A stretch of DNA of 64,000 bases from Hahella chejuensis KCTC 2396 (GTDB lineage Bacteria > Pseudomonadota > Gammaproteobacteria > Pseudomonadales > Oleiphilaceae). Under the pieces are notes generated by a model, which did no database searches, had not been told where the DNA came from, and saw nothing but the letters and a program-made list of their open reading frames with translations. The translations under genes were made by a program, and so were the position numbers. Position 1 is the first letter of the stretch, and each line of letters opens with the position of its first letter. Positions 52,478 through 61,247 of this stretch are shown here, in pieces. The stretch lies in assembly GCF_000012985.1 (NCBI RefSeq), contig NC_007645.1, positions 5,971,001 through 6,035,000 of the forward strand. Reading direction: 5' to 3'.

Positions 52478-52870
52478 TTAACGCTTGGAGAATTGCGGAC
52501 GCTTACGCGCTTTACGCAGACCCACTTTCTTACGTTCAACTTCACGAGCGTCGCGAGTAACGTAACCGGCCTTACGCAGCGGAGAGCGATTCGCTTCATC
52601 ATATTGAATCAGCGCACGAGTGATGCCGTGACGAATTGCGCCTGCCTGGCCAGAAGGACCGCCGCCTTTAACAGTAACAAATACATCAAAATTGCCAATA
52701 GAGCCCAACAACTCCAGAGGCTGACGTACGACCATACGCGCAGTTTCACGACCAAAGTATGAATCCAGATCAGTCTGGTTCACAGTAATTTTTCCGCTAC
52801 CGGGTCTCAGGAAGACGCGAGCAGTCGAAGTTTTACGACGACCTGTACCATAGTATTGAGTAACAGACAT
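52478..52870 (-). CDS. rpsI: Ribosomal protein uS9
   Basis: S9 binds the 3' domain of 16S rRNA, with its C-terminal tail reaching the P-site tRNA. The ATG at 52870 gives 130 residues, the E. coli length; a GTG two codons earlier is rejected. The start [19 protein letters not shown], the [15 protein letters not shown] motif and the basic tail ending KRPQFSKR identify it. It follows rplM by 11 bases. Confidence 0.98.
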   Translation of the reverse strand: MSVTQYYGTGRRKTSTARVFLRPGSGKITVNQTDLDSYFGRETARMVVRQPLELLGSIGNFDVFVTVKGGGPSGQAGAIRHGITRALIQYDEANRSPLRKAGYVTRDAREVERKKVGLRKARKRPQFSKR

Positions 52871-52881
52871 ATCCACCTTCC

Positions 52882-53310
52882 TTAAATTTTCAGTTCAATC
52901 GGTTGCTGAGCGGTATGCGGGTGTTCAGCCGAAGCGTATACCTTGAGCTTTTTCAGCATCGCACGACCTAAAGGATTGCGCGGCATCATGCCTTTAACAG
53001 CTGTTTCGATAACACGCTCAGGAGCATGTTGGATCAGCTTATCAAAAGACATCTCTTTCAAACCGCCAGGATAGCCTGTGTGGCGATAGTACATTTTGTC
53101 TTGAGCCTTGTTGCCGGTAACACGCACTTTTTCCGCGTTAACTACAACGATGTAATCCCCAGTGTCAACGTGAGGGGTATATTCCGCTTTGTGCTTGCCC
53201 CTCAAGCGACGGGCGATTTCAGTAGAAAGACGTCCAAGCGTCTTGTCGGTCGCGTCTATAACATACCAGTCACGCTTTACGGTTTCTGGCTTAGCGCTGA
53301 TCGTTTTCAT
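52882..53310 (-). CDS. rplM: Ribosomal protein uL13
   Basis: L13 is an early-binding protein of the 50S subunit. The 142 residues match E. coli in length and sequence: [20 protein letters not shown] at the start, then [19 protein letters not shown] and [16 protein letters not shown]. It leads the rplM-rpsI operon. In E. coli L13 represses its own mRNA; the leader here (see promoter entry) is about 150 bases long, so similar control is possible. Confidence 0.98.
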   Translation of the reverse strand: MKTISAKPETVKRDWYVIDATDKTLGRLSTEIARRLRGKHKAEYTPHVDTGDYIVVVNAEKVRVTGNKAQDKMYYRHTGYPGGLKEMSFDKLIQHAPERVIETAVKGMMPRNPLGRAMLKKLKVYASAEHPHTAQQPIELKI

Positions 53311-53500
53311 TTAAATCCCGCCTTACTCTTAAATTCTCGGCTGATTAATCCAAATAAAACGCACGCTGCGCCTTCCCTTCGGGGGAAGTTACAACGACGT
53401 TCTGACTTTTCGGAACTCGGGCTTCGGGGCTTCGCCAAAGTTCCTAACTATATTGCAAATCCGGGCGCAGGATTATATTGCACTTCCTGCTCAATTGCTA
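53311..53500 (-). promoter_or_regulatory. rplM promoter and structured leader
   Basis: On the minus strand a consensus -10 TATAAT (53477-53472) lies 17 bases from a partial -35 TAGCAA (53500-53495). The predicted transcript start near 53465 leaves a leader of about 155 bases. The leader contains a 6-bp hairpin with 53381-53386 pairing 53392-53397, and GC-rich repeats near 53415-53440. A role in L13 feedback is inferred only from E. coli. Confidence 0.55.
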
Positions 53501-53533
53501 CTCTAAATCCAATTAATTACGCGGCCCACAAAG

Positions 53534-54322
53534 TTAAGGCTTCGATTCAAAGCCTGGGAGGTCAAATGTATCGATAGTGTTTTGAAGAATCGTGTCGGAT
53601 ATCCGTTCGGGCGCCTCTTCTCTCAAGGCGCACAGCACATTAAATACCTGGGGAATCATCTCTGGGGAATTACGCCGCCCCTGTCGACCACACAATGGCA
53701 TATCCGGAGCGTCCGTCTCTAACAGAAGGGACTCCAACGGAAGTCTGGAAATCGCCTTTCTGGTTTTTTGCGCCCGGTCATAGGTGATGACGCCGCCAAC
53801 CCCTAATTTGAGCCCCAGTTTTACAAACTGCACCCCCTCTTCATAGCTTCCCGAAAAGGCGTGCACAACCCCACACTTAACGCCAGATTCTTTAACCCGC
53901 TTCGCAAGCTGACTATGAGTTTTTCTGGAGTGAAGAATCACGGGAAGATCTAACGCTTTCGCCATCCTCAGCTGCTCACTCAAAAAATACAGCTGCACGT
54001 CAAAATCAATATCCGCCGTCGCATCCAGCCCACACTCCCCCACAGCTGAGACATCCGCTCGTTGTTCGCGCAACTGGTTATCCAGCTCATCCAGATGAAG
54101 TTCTAAGTGCTCGTGTAGATAAAGAGGATGAATACCCAGCGCGAAATTAAGCTCGTCAAAGCTCTTAGCCAACTGAGATATGCGAGTCCAATTTTGAATG
54201 CCTACCGAGGGCGCAATGATACGCCTTACACCCAACCCCCAGGCATTACGCAACACATCTTCCCTGTCGTCATCGAAGTCGGGAAAATCAAAGTGGCAAT
54301 GGCTATCAATAAAAATCGCCAT
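53534..54322 (-). CDS. TatD-family metal-dependent hydrolase
   Basis: The ATG at 54322, with GGAG six bases upstream, gives 262 residues; a TTG two codons earlier is less likely. The TatD fold is shown by SHCHFDFPDFDDD (metal His pair) near the N terminus, AVGECGLD (Glu), a later VILHSRK, and ETDAPDMPLCGR with the conserved Asp. The family includes 3'-5' DNA exonucleases (TatD, YcfH, YjjV). Next to prfC it resembles E. coli YjjV, which has the same neighbour. Confidence 0.9.
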   Translation of the reverse strand: MAIFIDSHCHFDFPDFDDDREDVLRNAWGLGVRRIIAPSVGIQNWTRISQLAKSFDELNFALGIHPLYLHEHLELHLDELDNQLREQRADVSAVGECGLDATADIDFDVQLYFLSEQLRMAKALDLPVILHSRKTHSQLAKRVKESGVKCGVVHAFSGSYEEGVQFVKLGLKLGVGGVITYDRAQKTRKAISRLPLESLLLETDAPDMPLCGRQGRRNSPEMIPQVFNVLCALREEAPERISDTILQNTIDTFDLPGFESKP

Positions 54323-54333
54323 CGCCAACTCCC

Positions 54334-55911
54334 TTAATGTTCCCGCGTCTTCCGGAACTGAACATCCGGGTAGCGCTCAATGGCGAGCTGCAAATTAACA
54401 TTCGTCGGCGCAAGATAGGTTAAGTTATCACCACCATCGAGAGATAAGTTCTCAGACACCTTCCGCTTGAACTCTTCCAGCTTTTTCGGATCTTTTGCAT
54501 CAACCCAACGGGCCGTGGAAACATTTACCGGCTCGTACACGGCCTCCACCTTATATTCAGACTTGAGGCGATGCACCACTACGTCAAACTGCAGCATGCC
54601 CACAGCCCCAACAATCAAGTCGTTGTTATTGAGCGGACGAAACACTTGCACCGCGCCTTCTTCCGACAACTGAATCAAGCCTTTCTGAAGCTGTTTGGAT
54701 TTCAGAGGGTCCTTGAGGCGAATACGGCGGAACAGCTCCGGCGCAAAGTTAGGGATGCCGCTAAATTTAAGCTCCTCTCCTTCACTGAAGGTATCGCCAA
54801 TCTGAATGGTGCCATGGTTATGCAAGCCAATGATGTCGCCCGCAAACGCTTCCTCCGCTCTGGCTCGATCTCCCGCCATGAATGTCAGCGCGTCCGCAAT
54901 ACGAATATCTTTACCCAAACGCACATGCTTTATCTTCATGCCCTGTTCGTAACGTCCTGAGCAGACTCTCAAGAAAGCGATACGGTCACGATGAAGCGGG
55001 TCCATATTCGCCTGTATCTTGAATACAAAGCCGGAAAACTTTTCATCTTCCGCTTCAACCATGCGCTTGTCCGTTTCTCTGGGTTGAGGAGATGGCGCCC
55101 ACGCAACCAAACCATCCAGCATATGATCAACGCCAAAGTTGCCTAACGCCGTACCAAAGAATACTGGAGTCAACTCGCCAGCCAAAAAGGCCTGATGATC
55201 AAACTCATGAGATGCGCCTTGCAATAACTCGATTTCGCCTCGTAAATTCTCCGCATCTGAACCAAGCACCTGATCCAGTTCGGGGTTATCCAGGCCTTTA
55301 ATAGTGCGCCCATCTTGAAGGGTATGCCCCTTCCCAGTTTGGTACAAAATGACTTCATCCCGCAGAAGGTGGTATACGCCTTTGAACCCCTTACCCATTC
55401 CGATAGGCCACGAAATAGGCGCGCATTTAATTTTCAGAACATCCTCGACTTCATCCAACAACTCCATTGGATCTCGAATATCACGGTCAAGTTTGTTCAT
55501 GAAAGTAATGATTGGCGTATCGCGCAACCGCGTAACTTCCATTAGCTTGATGGTGCGCTCCTCAACGCCTTTTGCGCTGTCTATAACCATCAAACAGGAG
55601 TCAACCGCAGTCAAAGTACGATAGGTGTCTTCAGAAAAGTCTTCGTGACCGGGCGTATCAAGCAGGTTTACCAAAGAGTCGTCATAAGGGAACTGCATAA
55701 CGGAAGTGGTTACGGAGATGCCCCGCTCTTTTTCCATTTCCATCCAGTCGGATTTCGCAAATTGGCCAGACTTTTTACCTTTTACTGTACCGGCTTTCTG
55801 CAGCGCACCGCCATGTAAAAGCACTTTCTCAGTAATGGTGGTTTTACCCGCATCAGGATGCGAGATAATGGCGAATGTACGACGGCGTTTGATTTCTTCA
55901 CGAAGTCCCAT
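54334..55911 (-). CDS. prfC: Peptide chain release factor 3
   Basis: RF3 is the GTPase that recycles RF1 and RF2 after peptide release. The ATG at 55911 gives 525 residues (E. coli 529) starting [20 protein letters not shown]; the longer frame is rejected. G motifs are SHPDAGKTT (G1), DTPGHEDF (G3) and FMNKLDR (G4, NKLD). EF-G-like beta and C-terminal domains follow. It lies 11 bases before tatD on the minus strand. Confidence 0.97.
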
Positions 55912-55977
55912 GACAAACCTTGAACATCTGGCGAATTGAGGGCGAACATTATAGCGCCGCAAACAGAGTGTCAAAAG

Positions 55978-56637
55978 CTATTGATAGCGACTGGAATCAA
56001 AGGTTCTAAGCACATCAGGAAAATACACCATCATGCCTGTCGCCAACATCCCGTTAATCACACCCTCTGGCAAAGCTATCAAAGGGAGATAAGCGAGCAT
56101 TAAAGAATGATCCTGACTCCACTCGCCATCTCCGAGCCAACAAACCGTCATACCAAACAAGACGCTAGCGACTATCGACAGCCCACCGCCCAAGAAACCA
56201 TTCACCAGAGGATAAGCAAAGAACAACTTTCCACCAGACTTCCTTTCCACATCAACAACCCACTTGGTCACCATGACAGGAATAAATACTCCCCCTATAA
56301 AATTCAAAGGGATAAGTAACCAAGGAGTAGCGCCCTGAAGCGCAAGCAGCGATAGTCCGATAACGCCGGCAAGCATCGCCAACTCCCAATCCAGTATCAG
56401 GGTTAGCGCACTTAGAAGGAGAAAATGAAGAGAAACGCCAAAGTCGACATCTATTCTGATACGCCAAAACAGCCCCAGGGCCAACGCACAACCCCAGAAA
56501 ATATGCTGCAACCTAGAGTCTCGCCGCAGAAAAACATGACAGCGCCTAACCCACAGCAGAGCAATACAGACAAGCATCGCTCCCCACAACCCAAGCTCTA
56601 CAGCTAAAGGCAGCGAATCAGCGCGCAGATATTCCAC
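55978..56637 (-). CDS. CbiM-like membrane protein (energy-coupling factor permease family)
   Basis: The 219-residue protein has about six to seven hydrophobic helices. The C-terminal ALPEGVINGMLATG motif, then MVYFPDVL, resembles the PEG..NG end of the CbiM/NikM S-component family (Co2+ or Ni2+ uptake). The N-terminal metal-binding MHI-type sequence of true CbiM is absent: the protein begins MEYLRADSLPLAVELG. No CbiN, CbiQ or CbiO partner is nearby. Its substrate is therefore unknown and it may have another function. It is 3 bases downstream of rimI. Confidence 0.6.
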   Translation of the reverse strand: MEYLRADSLPLAVELGLWGAMLVCIALLWVRRCHVFLRRDSRLQHIFWGCALALGLFWRIRIDVDFGVSLHFLLLSALTLILDWELAMLAGVIGLSLLALQGATPWLLIPLNFIGGVFIPVMVTKWVVDVERKSGGKLFFAYPLVNGFLGGGLSIVASVLFGMTVCWLGDGEWSQDHSLMLAYLPLIALPEGVINGMLATGMMVYFPDVLRTFDSSRYQ

Positions 56638-56640
56638 GAC

Positions 56641-57111
56641 TCACTCTTCGCGCCCCAACTTCATCGACATCACGATGGCGTCTTCGCGACCATCGGAGGA
56701 GGGATAATAGGCCTTTCGATAGCCAATTTCATTAAAGCCCAATTTTCTGTACAAATGCACGGCTGCAGTGTTGCTAGCACGCACCTCTAAAAACAGTTCC
56801 GCCATATTTTGCGTACGAAAGCGCTCCAGCAAAAACGCCATGAAGGACAACCCCATGCCGTTCCCTTGTAAATCGCGCGCGACACATAGATTAAGCAAGT
56901 GCGCTTCGTCTATAACCATAGATGTCACCGCATGCCCAACCAACTCATCTTTATACATAGCGACCCAGCATTCAGAGACCCCCGTCAGACACTCTTTAAA
57001 AACGCCTTCAGTCCAAGGGTGAGAATAAGCGCCACGCTCATTAATTAAGACTAAGGGTAAGTCCGCTTCGGTCATTAATCTGAAAGCTAGGCCGGATTTT
57101 TGATCAATCAT
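56641..57111 (-). CDS. rimI: Ribosomal protein S18-alanine N-acetyltransferase
   Basis: RimI acetylates the N-terminal alanine of ribosomal protein S18. The ATG at 57111 gives 156 residues; an upstream extension of 23 codons would overlap the neighbouring gene's coding end and is rejected. GNAT motifs are LNLCVARDLQGNGMGLSFM (acetyl-CoA loop, RxxGxG) and EVRASNTAAVHLYRKLGF with the conserved Tyr. It overlaps the HolD-like gene by 8 bases, as holD-rimI do in E. coli. Confidence 0.93.
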   Translation of the reverse strand: MIDQKSGLAFRLMTEADLPLVLINERGAYSHPWTEGVFKECLTGVSECWVAMYKDELVGHAVTSMVIDEAHLLNLCVARDLQGNGMGLSFMAFLLERFRTQNMAELFLEVRASNTAAVHLYRKLGFNEIGYRKAYYPSSDGREDAIVMSMKLGREE

Positions 57112-57871
57112 TTGAGTACAGATACTGACGAAGCCTACGCCACACAAGTTTTTTGATAGATGGGTTCTGAAGCATTTCATCTAGAGACGGCAATTGCAGA
57201 AGTCTATCCCCTCTCCACATAGGGTCCAAACCGCCCAAAGTTGCTACAATTTCAGCCTCACAGAATAGGATGCAATGCTTCAGGCCATTCGGGTCCGACC
57301 ATCGCGCGAGAAGTTTAGCCAGCATCGCGTCGTCCTGCATAGGCAGCCCTTTGCGTTCAAATGGCGGCCAGGAGAAGAGGCCATACGTATCTTTCCATTG
57401 CTCACCCAAGCCAATCGCCAACGCGATATTAGCCAGAAGCTGGCCACTGGAGGACTCAGGGCTAATCTCCATCTCCCCCTTAGACAACGCCAACATACCA
57501 ATGTCGCCTCCCTTTATGCTCATCGCGCGCAGCTTATCGATAGTTGCTGGGGACGGGTTTACCGGTACTGGTTTTAATCTCTTCTCCTGCTCCAGGAATT
57601 TTTTCTGTTTTACTTGCTCCGGCTGGGCGATTGCGGACATCGTTTGACGAAGAGCCGCAGCCTGTTGAGCGCTCTTTAATGATGGCTCTCTTGGCGGACT
57701 GGGCTTACCTTCGCCTCGTTCCACAGCTGGGCCACCTGACGCCTCAGATGTTTCATCGAATTCAAACAGAGTGGAGGGAGCAGCATTTGACAGTGGACGA
57801 CGCGCATACCACACTGCAACTCCCATTTCGGTTAGATATGTCTGTCTGTCGTTTTCGTACAATAAGTTCAT
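57104..57871 (-). CDS. holD: Probable divergent DNA polymerase III psi subunit (HolD-like)
   Basis: The 255-residue protein has the two conserved ends of E. coli psi: an N-terminal YLTEMGVAVWYARRPL (Trp21, then Arg-Arg-Pro, like the LGITQWSLRRP of HolD that docks on the clamp loader) and a C-terminal LPSLDEMLQNPSIKKLVWRRL (like the LTDLRANPTARAALWQQI end). Between them is a long, poorly conserved, Pro/Ser/Glu-rich insert (about residues 33-120) absent from the 137-residue E. coli protein. holD-rimI synteny supports the call. Identity is an inference; a search against pseudomonad psi would settle it. Confidence 0.65.
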   Translation of the reverse strand: MNLLYENDRQTYLTEMGVAVWYARRPLSNAAPSTLFEFDETSEASGGPAVERGEGKPSPPREPSLKSAQQAAALRQTMSAIAQPEQVKQKKFLEQEKRLKPVPVNPSPATIDKLRAMSIKGGDIGMLALSKGEMEISPESSSGQLLANIALAIGLGEQWKDTYGLFSWPPFERKGLPMQDDAMLAKLLARWSDPNGLKHCILFCEAEIVATLGGLDPMWRGDRLLQLPSLDEMLQNPSIKKLVWRRLRQYLYSND

Positions 57872-57892
57872 AACATTATGCGCAGGAAGGAA

Positions 57893-59437
57893 TCACACTT
57901 CACTCTGCGGATGCTGCTTCCTTTTATCTGAAGAAATTAGATTCAAGGCATTTACATAAGCCTTTGCTGACGCAATCACAATGTCGGTGTCAGCACCGAC
58001 GCCATTAACAATCCTGCCCCCACGCTCCAAGCGAACAGTCACCTCTCCTTGTGAATCAGTTCCGCTGGTTATGTTGTTCACCGAATATAACTGCAAGTTC
58101 GAGCCGGAAGAGGCTATTCCTTCTATCGCCCGATAAGTCGCATCGACTGGACCTCCGCCTTCAGCAGAAGCCGTTTTCTCATCACCATTTATCATCAAAG
58201 TGACTTTCGCAACAGGTGTAACGCCAGTTTCACTGCAAACTGACATACAGACCAATTTATAAATTTCGTCATCTTCGGACAGCTCTACCGCGCTAACCAA
58301 GGCCTGCAAATCTTCATCGAAAATTTCGTGCTTCTTATCCGCCAAATCTTTGAAACGAGCAAAAGCTTCATTAAGCGCAGTCTCTGAATCAAACTCATAG
58401 CCGAGCTCATGCAACCTGGTGCGAAAGGCGTTACGGCCGGAGTGTTTACCCAACACCAGACTATTGGTGCGCCAACCTACATCCTGCGCCTGCATGATTT
58501 CATAGGTCTCCCTATGTTTAAGCACGCCATCCTGATGGATACCAGACTCATGTGCGAAAGCGTTGGCGCCGACTATCGCCTTATTGGGTTGCACAGGGAA
58601 CCCTGTAATTGTCGATACCAGACGAGAAGTTGGCACTATGAACTGTGTGTCCAAGCGGGTTTCCACGGCAAACAGATCTTTTCGGGTTCTCACCGCCATA
58701 ACAATCTCTTCTAGCGCCGCATTCCCCGCCCTCTCACCCAGCCCGTTAATAGTGCATTCCACCTGACGAGCGCCGCTCATCACCGCCGCAAGAGAGTTCG
58801 CTACGGCTAACCCCAGATCATTGTGACAGTGTACGGAGAATATTGCTTTATCTGCGTTGGGAACCCTTTCCAATAGAGTATGAATAGTTTCGCCAAACTG
58901 CTGCGGTATCGCATAGCCTACTGTATCAGGGATATTGATTGTTCTCGCGCCGGCAGCTATAGCCGCCTCTATAATTCTACAGAGAAAATCTATTTCTGAG
59001 CGCCCCGCATCCTCGCAAGAGAACTCGACATCATCTGTATACATCCTGGCGCGTTTAACTGCTCTGACCGCCTGCTCCACAACTTGATCAGGCTGCATCT
59101 GCAACTTGTACTTCATGTGGATTGGGGAAGTGGCTATGAACGTATGAATACGAGCGAATTTGGCTGGCTTCAACGCCTCAGCAGCGCGCTCTATATCCTT
59201 ATCTAATGCTCTCGCCAAACTACATACCGTGGTTTCGCTGACAGCCTCAGCAATCGCTTTAACGGCCTCAAAGTCTCCAGGGCTGGCAATAGCGAAACCT
59301 GCTTCAATGACGTCCACCTTCATTTTTTCCAGCGCCTTGGCGATACGCAACTTCTCATTCTTCGTCATGGAGGCCCCAGGGCTCTGCTCTCCATCTCGCA
59401 AGGTCGTATCAAATATCACCAAATGCCCACTGCTCAT
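57893..59437 (-). CDS. leuA: 2-isopropylmalate synthase
   Basis: LeuA condenses 2-ketoisovalerate with acetyl-CoA, the first step of leucine synthesis. The 514-residue protein has a TIM barrel with [16 protein letters not shown] at the start and the metal site [16 protein letters not shown] (HxH). The C-terminal regulatory LeuA dimer domain (about residues 380-505), with [15 protein letters not shown], gives leucine feedback control. Ribosome site GGGAGAG precedes the ATG at 59437. No leader peptide rich in leucine codons was recognised. It is separate from the other leu genes. Confidence 0.97.
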   Translation of the reverse strand: MSSGHLVIFDTTLRDGEQSPGASMTKNEKLRIAKALEKMKVDVIEAGFAIASPGDFEAVKAIAEAVSETTVCSLARALDKDIERAAEALKPAKFARIHTFIATSPIHMKYKLQMQPDQVVEQAVRAVKRARMYTDDVEFSCEDAGRSEIDFLCRIIEAAIAAGARTINIPDTVGYAIPQQFGETIHTLLERVPNADKAIFSVHCHNDLGLAVANSLAAVMSGARQVECTINGLGERAGNAALEEIVMAVRTRKDLFAVETRLDTQFIVPTSRLVSTITGFPVQPNKAIVGANAFAHESGIHQDGVLKHRETYEIMQAQDVGWRTNSLVLGKHSGRNAFRTRLHELGYEFDSETALNEAFARFKDLADKKHEIFDEDLQALVSAVELSEDDEIYKLVCMSVCSETGVTPVAKVTLMINGDEKTASAEGGGPVDATYRAIEGIASSGSNLQLYSVNNITSGTDSQGEVTVRLERGGRIVNGVGADTDIVIASAKAYVNALNLISSDKRKQHPQSEV

Positions 59438-59991
59438 CGCGACTCTCCCACTTCTTTTTTAAAGGCTTCCGCCACTGTCGAAAAAGTATTATACGCCCAG
59501 ACATAAACACGACTAACTAGTATGTCATAAGAATCCCAATATGAGCCGCCCCCGATCTATGCCTGTAGGCGCTGCAGGAAAGAAACCCCTACCGTTCAAA
59601 GACTTTACACTTTATCAGCGCTTCCTATTGCCCCACCCTTATAATAAATAGGAATAAAAATTACCTAAAAATGCAGAGTATCTTGAAAAATCTGCTTTAT
59701 AAAATCAAATCCGAATATTATGACCTAGTCCAACCCTCTTTTCCTGCCATATAGAAATAAGCCTTTAAGAATAACCCGTCATAGATTCACCGAGAATACT
59801 TCTATTTTTCATGTCCAATGGATTTACATCTGTTTGAAAACCAAACATCAAGAAGGTGAACAGTAAGTCATTATTATAATTAACATTTAAATAAATATGG
59901 CTAGTTTTATGCTTATTGGGACATTGAGTCAATTCTAAACACTTCATTTATTAACAAGCTCACTAACTACAATCGACATCAGGAGATAACA
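59438..59991. other. AT-rich intergenic region with leuA -10 box
   Basis: This 554-base stretch separates leuA (minus) from the VWA gene (plus). A perfect minus-strand -10 TATAAT lies at 59493-59488, about 50 bases before leuA, with only a poor -35. The part from about 59600 to 59980 is clearly more AT-rich than the neighbouring genes. A 60-codon frame at 59765-59947 on the minus strand is low-complexity and unconvincing. No tRNA or sigma-54 (GG-N10-GC) promoter was seen ahead of the VWA gene. Confidence 0.6.
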
Positions 59992-61026
59992 ATGAAACGA
60001 TTGGCGTGTTCTTTTGCGCTAACAGCGCTATTGCCACTTTCGGCAATGGCGGACTCTATTTCCCCTTCTTCCTACTCTGCAACATTGGGCGTAGGCGAAA
60101 GCGTAACTATTACCAAGACCGTGACCATTGATGCAGAAGCCACCACTTCCAAAGTAGACGTATTCTTCCTGATGGACGAAACCGGAAGCATGGGAAGTGA
60201 TATCGCTGCGGTAAAAGCAGCGGCAAGCTCAATATTGAGTAGCGCAGCAGGCTTTGGAGACATTAATTTTGGAGTTGGCGGCTACCGTGATATAAGCGAC
60301 GCCTTTACCTACCGCACACTCACTGATATGACTGCTGACGCTTCTGCGACACAAGCAGCCATTAATAATTGGGAGGCATTTGGGGGGTATGACCGCCCCG
60401 AGGCAAATATCTACGCACTTGAGCAAGTAGCAAACACTGTTTCATGGCGCCCAGATGCTGAACGCATCCTTCTGTGGTTCGGTGACGCGACAGGCCACGA
60501 CCCATCTCTAGGCTCAACCGAAGCTAGCGCCACTGCCGCCCTCCAAGCGGCGAGCATTCAAGTGGAAGCAATTGACGTAGCTTCAAGCTGCCGAGTAGGT
60601 TACTGCCTTGATGGCGCCGGCCAGGCGAGCCGTATCACCGCAGCAACTGGCGGCACCTATCACTCAGGCATTGACACATCCTCACTCGTAGACACAATTA
60701 ATGCGGCAATTTCCGACGCCATTTCCACGTACACCGAAGTAGCGCTTGATATTTCCGAGGCTCCTCCTGGCATGGTGTCTGTATCTCCGGGCGTATATAC
60801 AGGCTCATTCTCTCGTGACGCCGCAGCTACTTACGAGTTTGAGGTCACCTTTACTGGCACCACTCCAGGAACTCACGACTTTGATATCTATGCCACCGTT
60901 GACGGCGGCCGAGTCGCCACAGAAAAAGACCACATTGTTGTGGCCTCAGTAGTTCCAGAGCCTACTAGCTTGGCGCTAATGGGACTTGGCTTAGCAGGTC
61001 TGTTGGCTCGCCGTAGAAAAAGCTAA
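59992..61026 (+). CDS. Secreted VWA-domain protein with PEP-CTERM sorting signal
   Basis: The 344-residue protein has a signal peptide cut after about residue 20 (LPLSAMA), a von Willebrand A domain (about residues 53-240) and a short beta-sandwich-like segment (about 245-310). It ends in a PEP-CTERM tail from about residue 320: VPEPTSLALMGLGLAGLLARRRKS, that is VPEP, a membrane helix and a basic cluster. The MIDAS motif is a variant, DETGSMGS (DxTxS). GGYDRPEA and FGDATGHDP resemble integrin-beta-type A domains. PEP-CTERM proteins are processed by exosortase, which is not in this window. A strong AGGAG site precedes the ATG. Its ligand is unknown. Confidence 0.8.
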   Translation: MKRLACSFALTALLPLSAMADSISPSSYSATLGVGESVTITKTVTIDAEATTSKVDVFFLMDETGSMGSDIAAVKAAASSILSSAAGFGDINFGVGGYRDISDAFTYRTLTDMTADASATQAAINNWEAFGGYDRPEANIYALEQVANTVSWRPDAERILLWFGDATGHDPSLGSTEASATAALQAASIQVEAIDVASSCRVGYCLDGAGQASRITAATGGTYHSGIDTSSLVDTINAAISDAISTYTEVALDISEAPPGMVSVSPGVYTGSFSRDAAATYEFEVTFTGTTPGTHDFDIYATVDGGRVATEKDHIVVASVVPEPTSLALMGLGLAGLLARRRKS

Positions 61027-61040
61027 GTTACACTGTAAAG

Positions 61041-61062
61041 AAGGGCGTTATATATCGCCCTT
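61041..61062 (+). terminator. Terminator of the VWA/PEP-CTERM gene
   Basis: A 7-bp stem (61041-61047 with 61056-61062) with an 8-base loop and a following T-run lies 15 bases after the stop codon. Confidence 0.8.
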
Positions 61063-61247
61063 TTACTTCAATGTATTCAGCTAGTTTTACACGGACAACC
61101 TGTTCCGCCCAACACAGGCTTCTTGCAGATTTAGCCCCTCTCCTCCAACCTAATGTGAACCTCTTGATCAAACCATTGCTGGTTACTAGCCCACCTCTAA
61201 TTAACGCCATTCATAGTCAGAGTTTCCAGTCGGATATGCTCAACCAT

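Noticed and set aside
59765..59947. 60-codon minus-strand frame in the leuA-VWA gap
   Set aside because: AT-rich low-complexity composition, no domain and no good ribosome site.
61050..61247. Missing right half of the IS3 OrfB to the left of the IS630 copy
   Set aside because: All frames on both strands were scanned by eye and no DDE motif or IS3 C-terminal motif was found.
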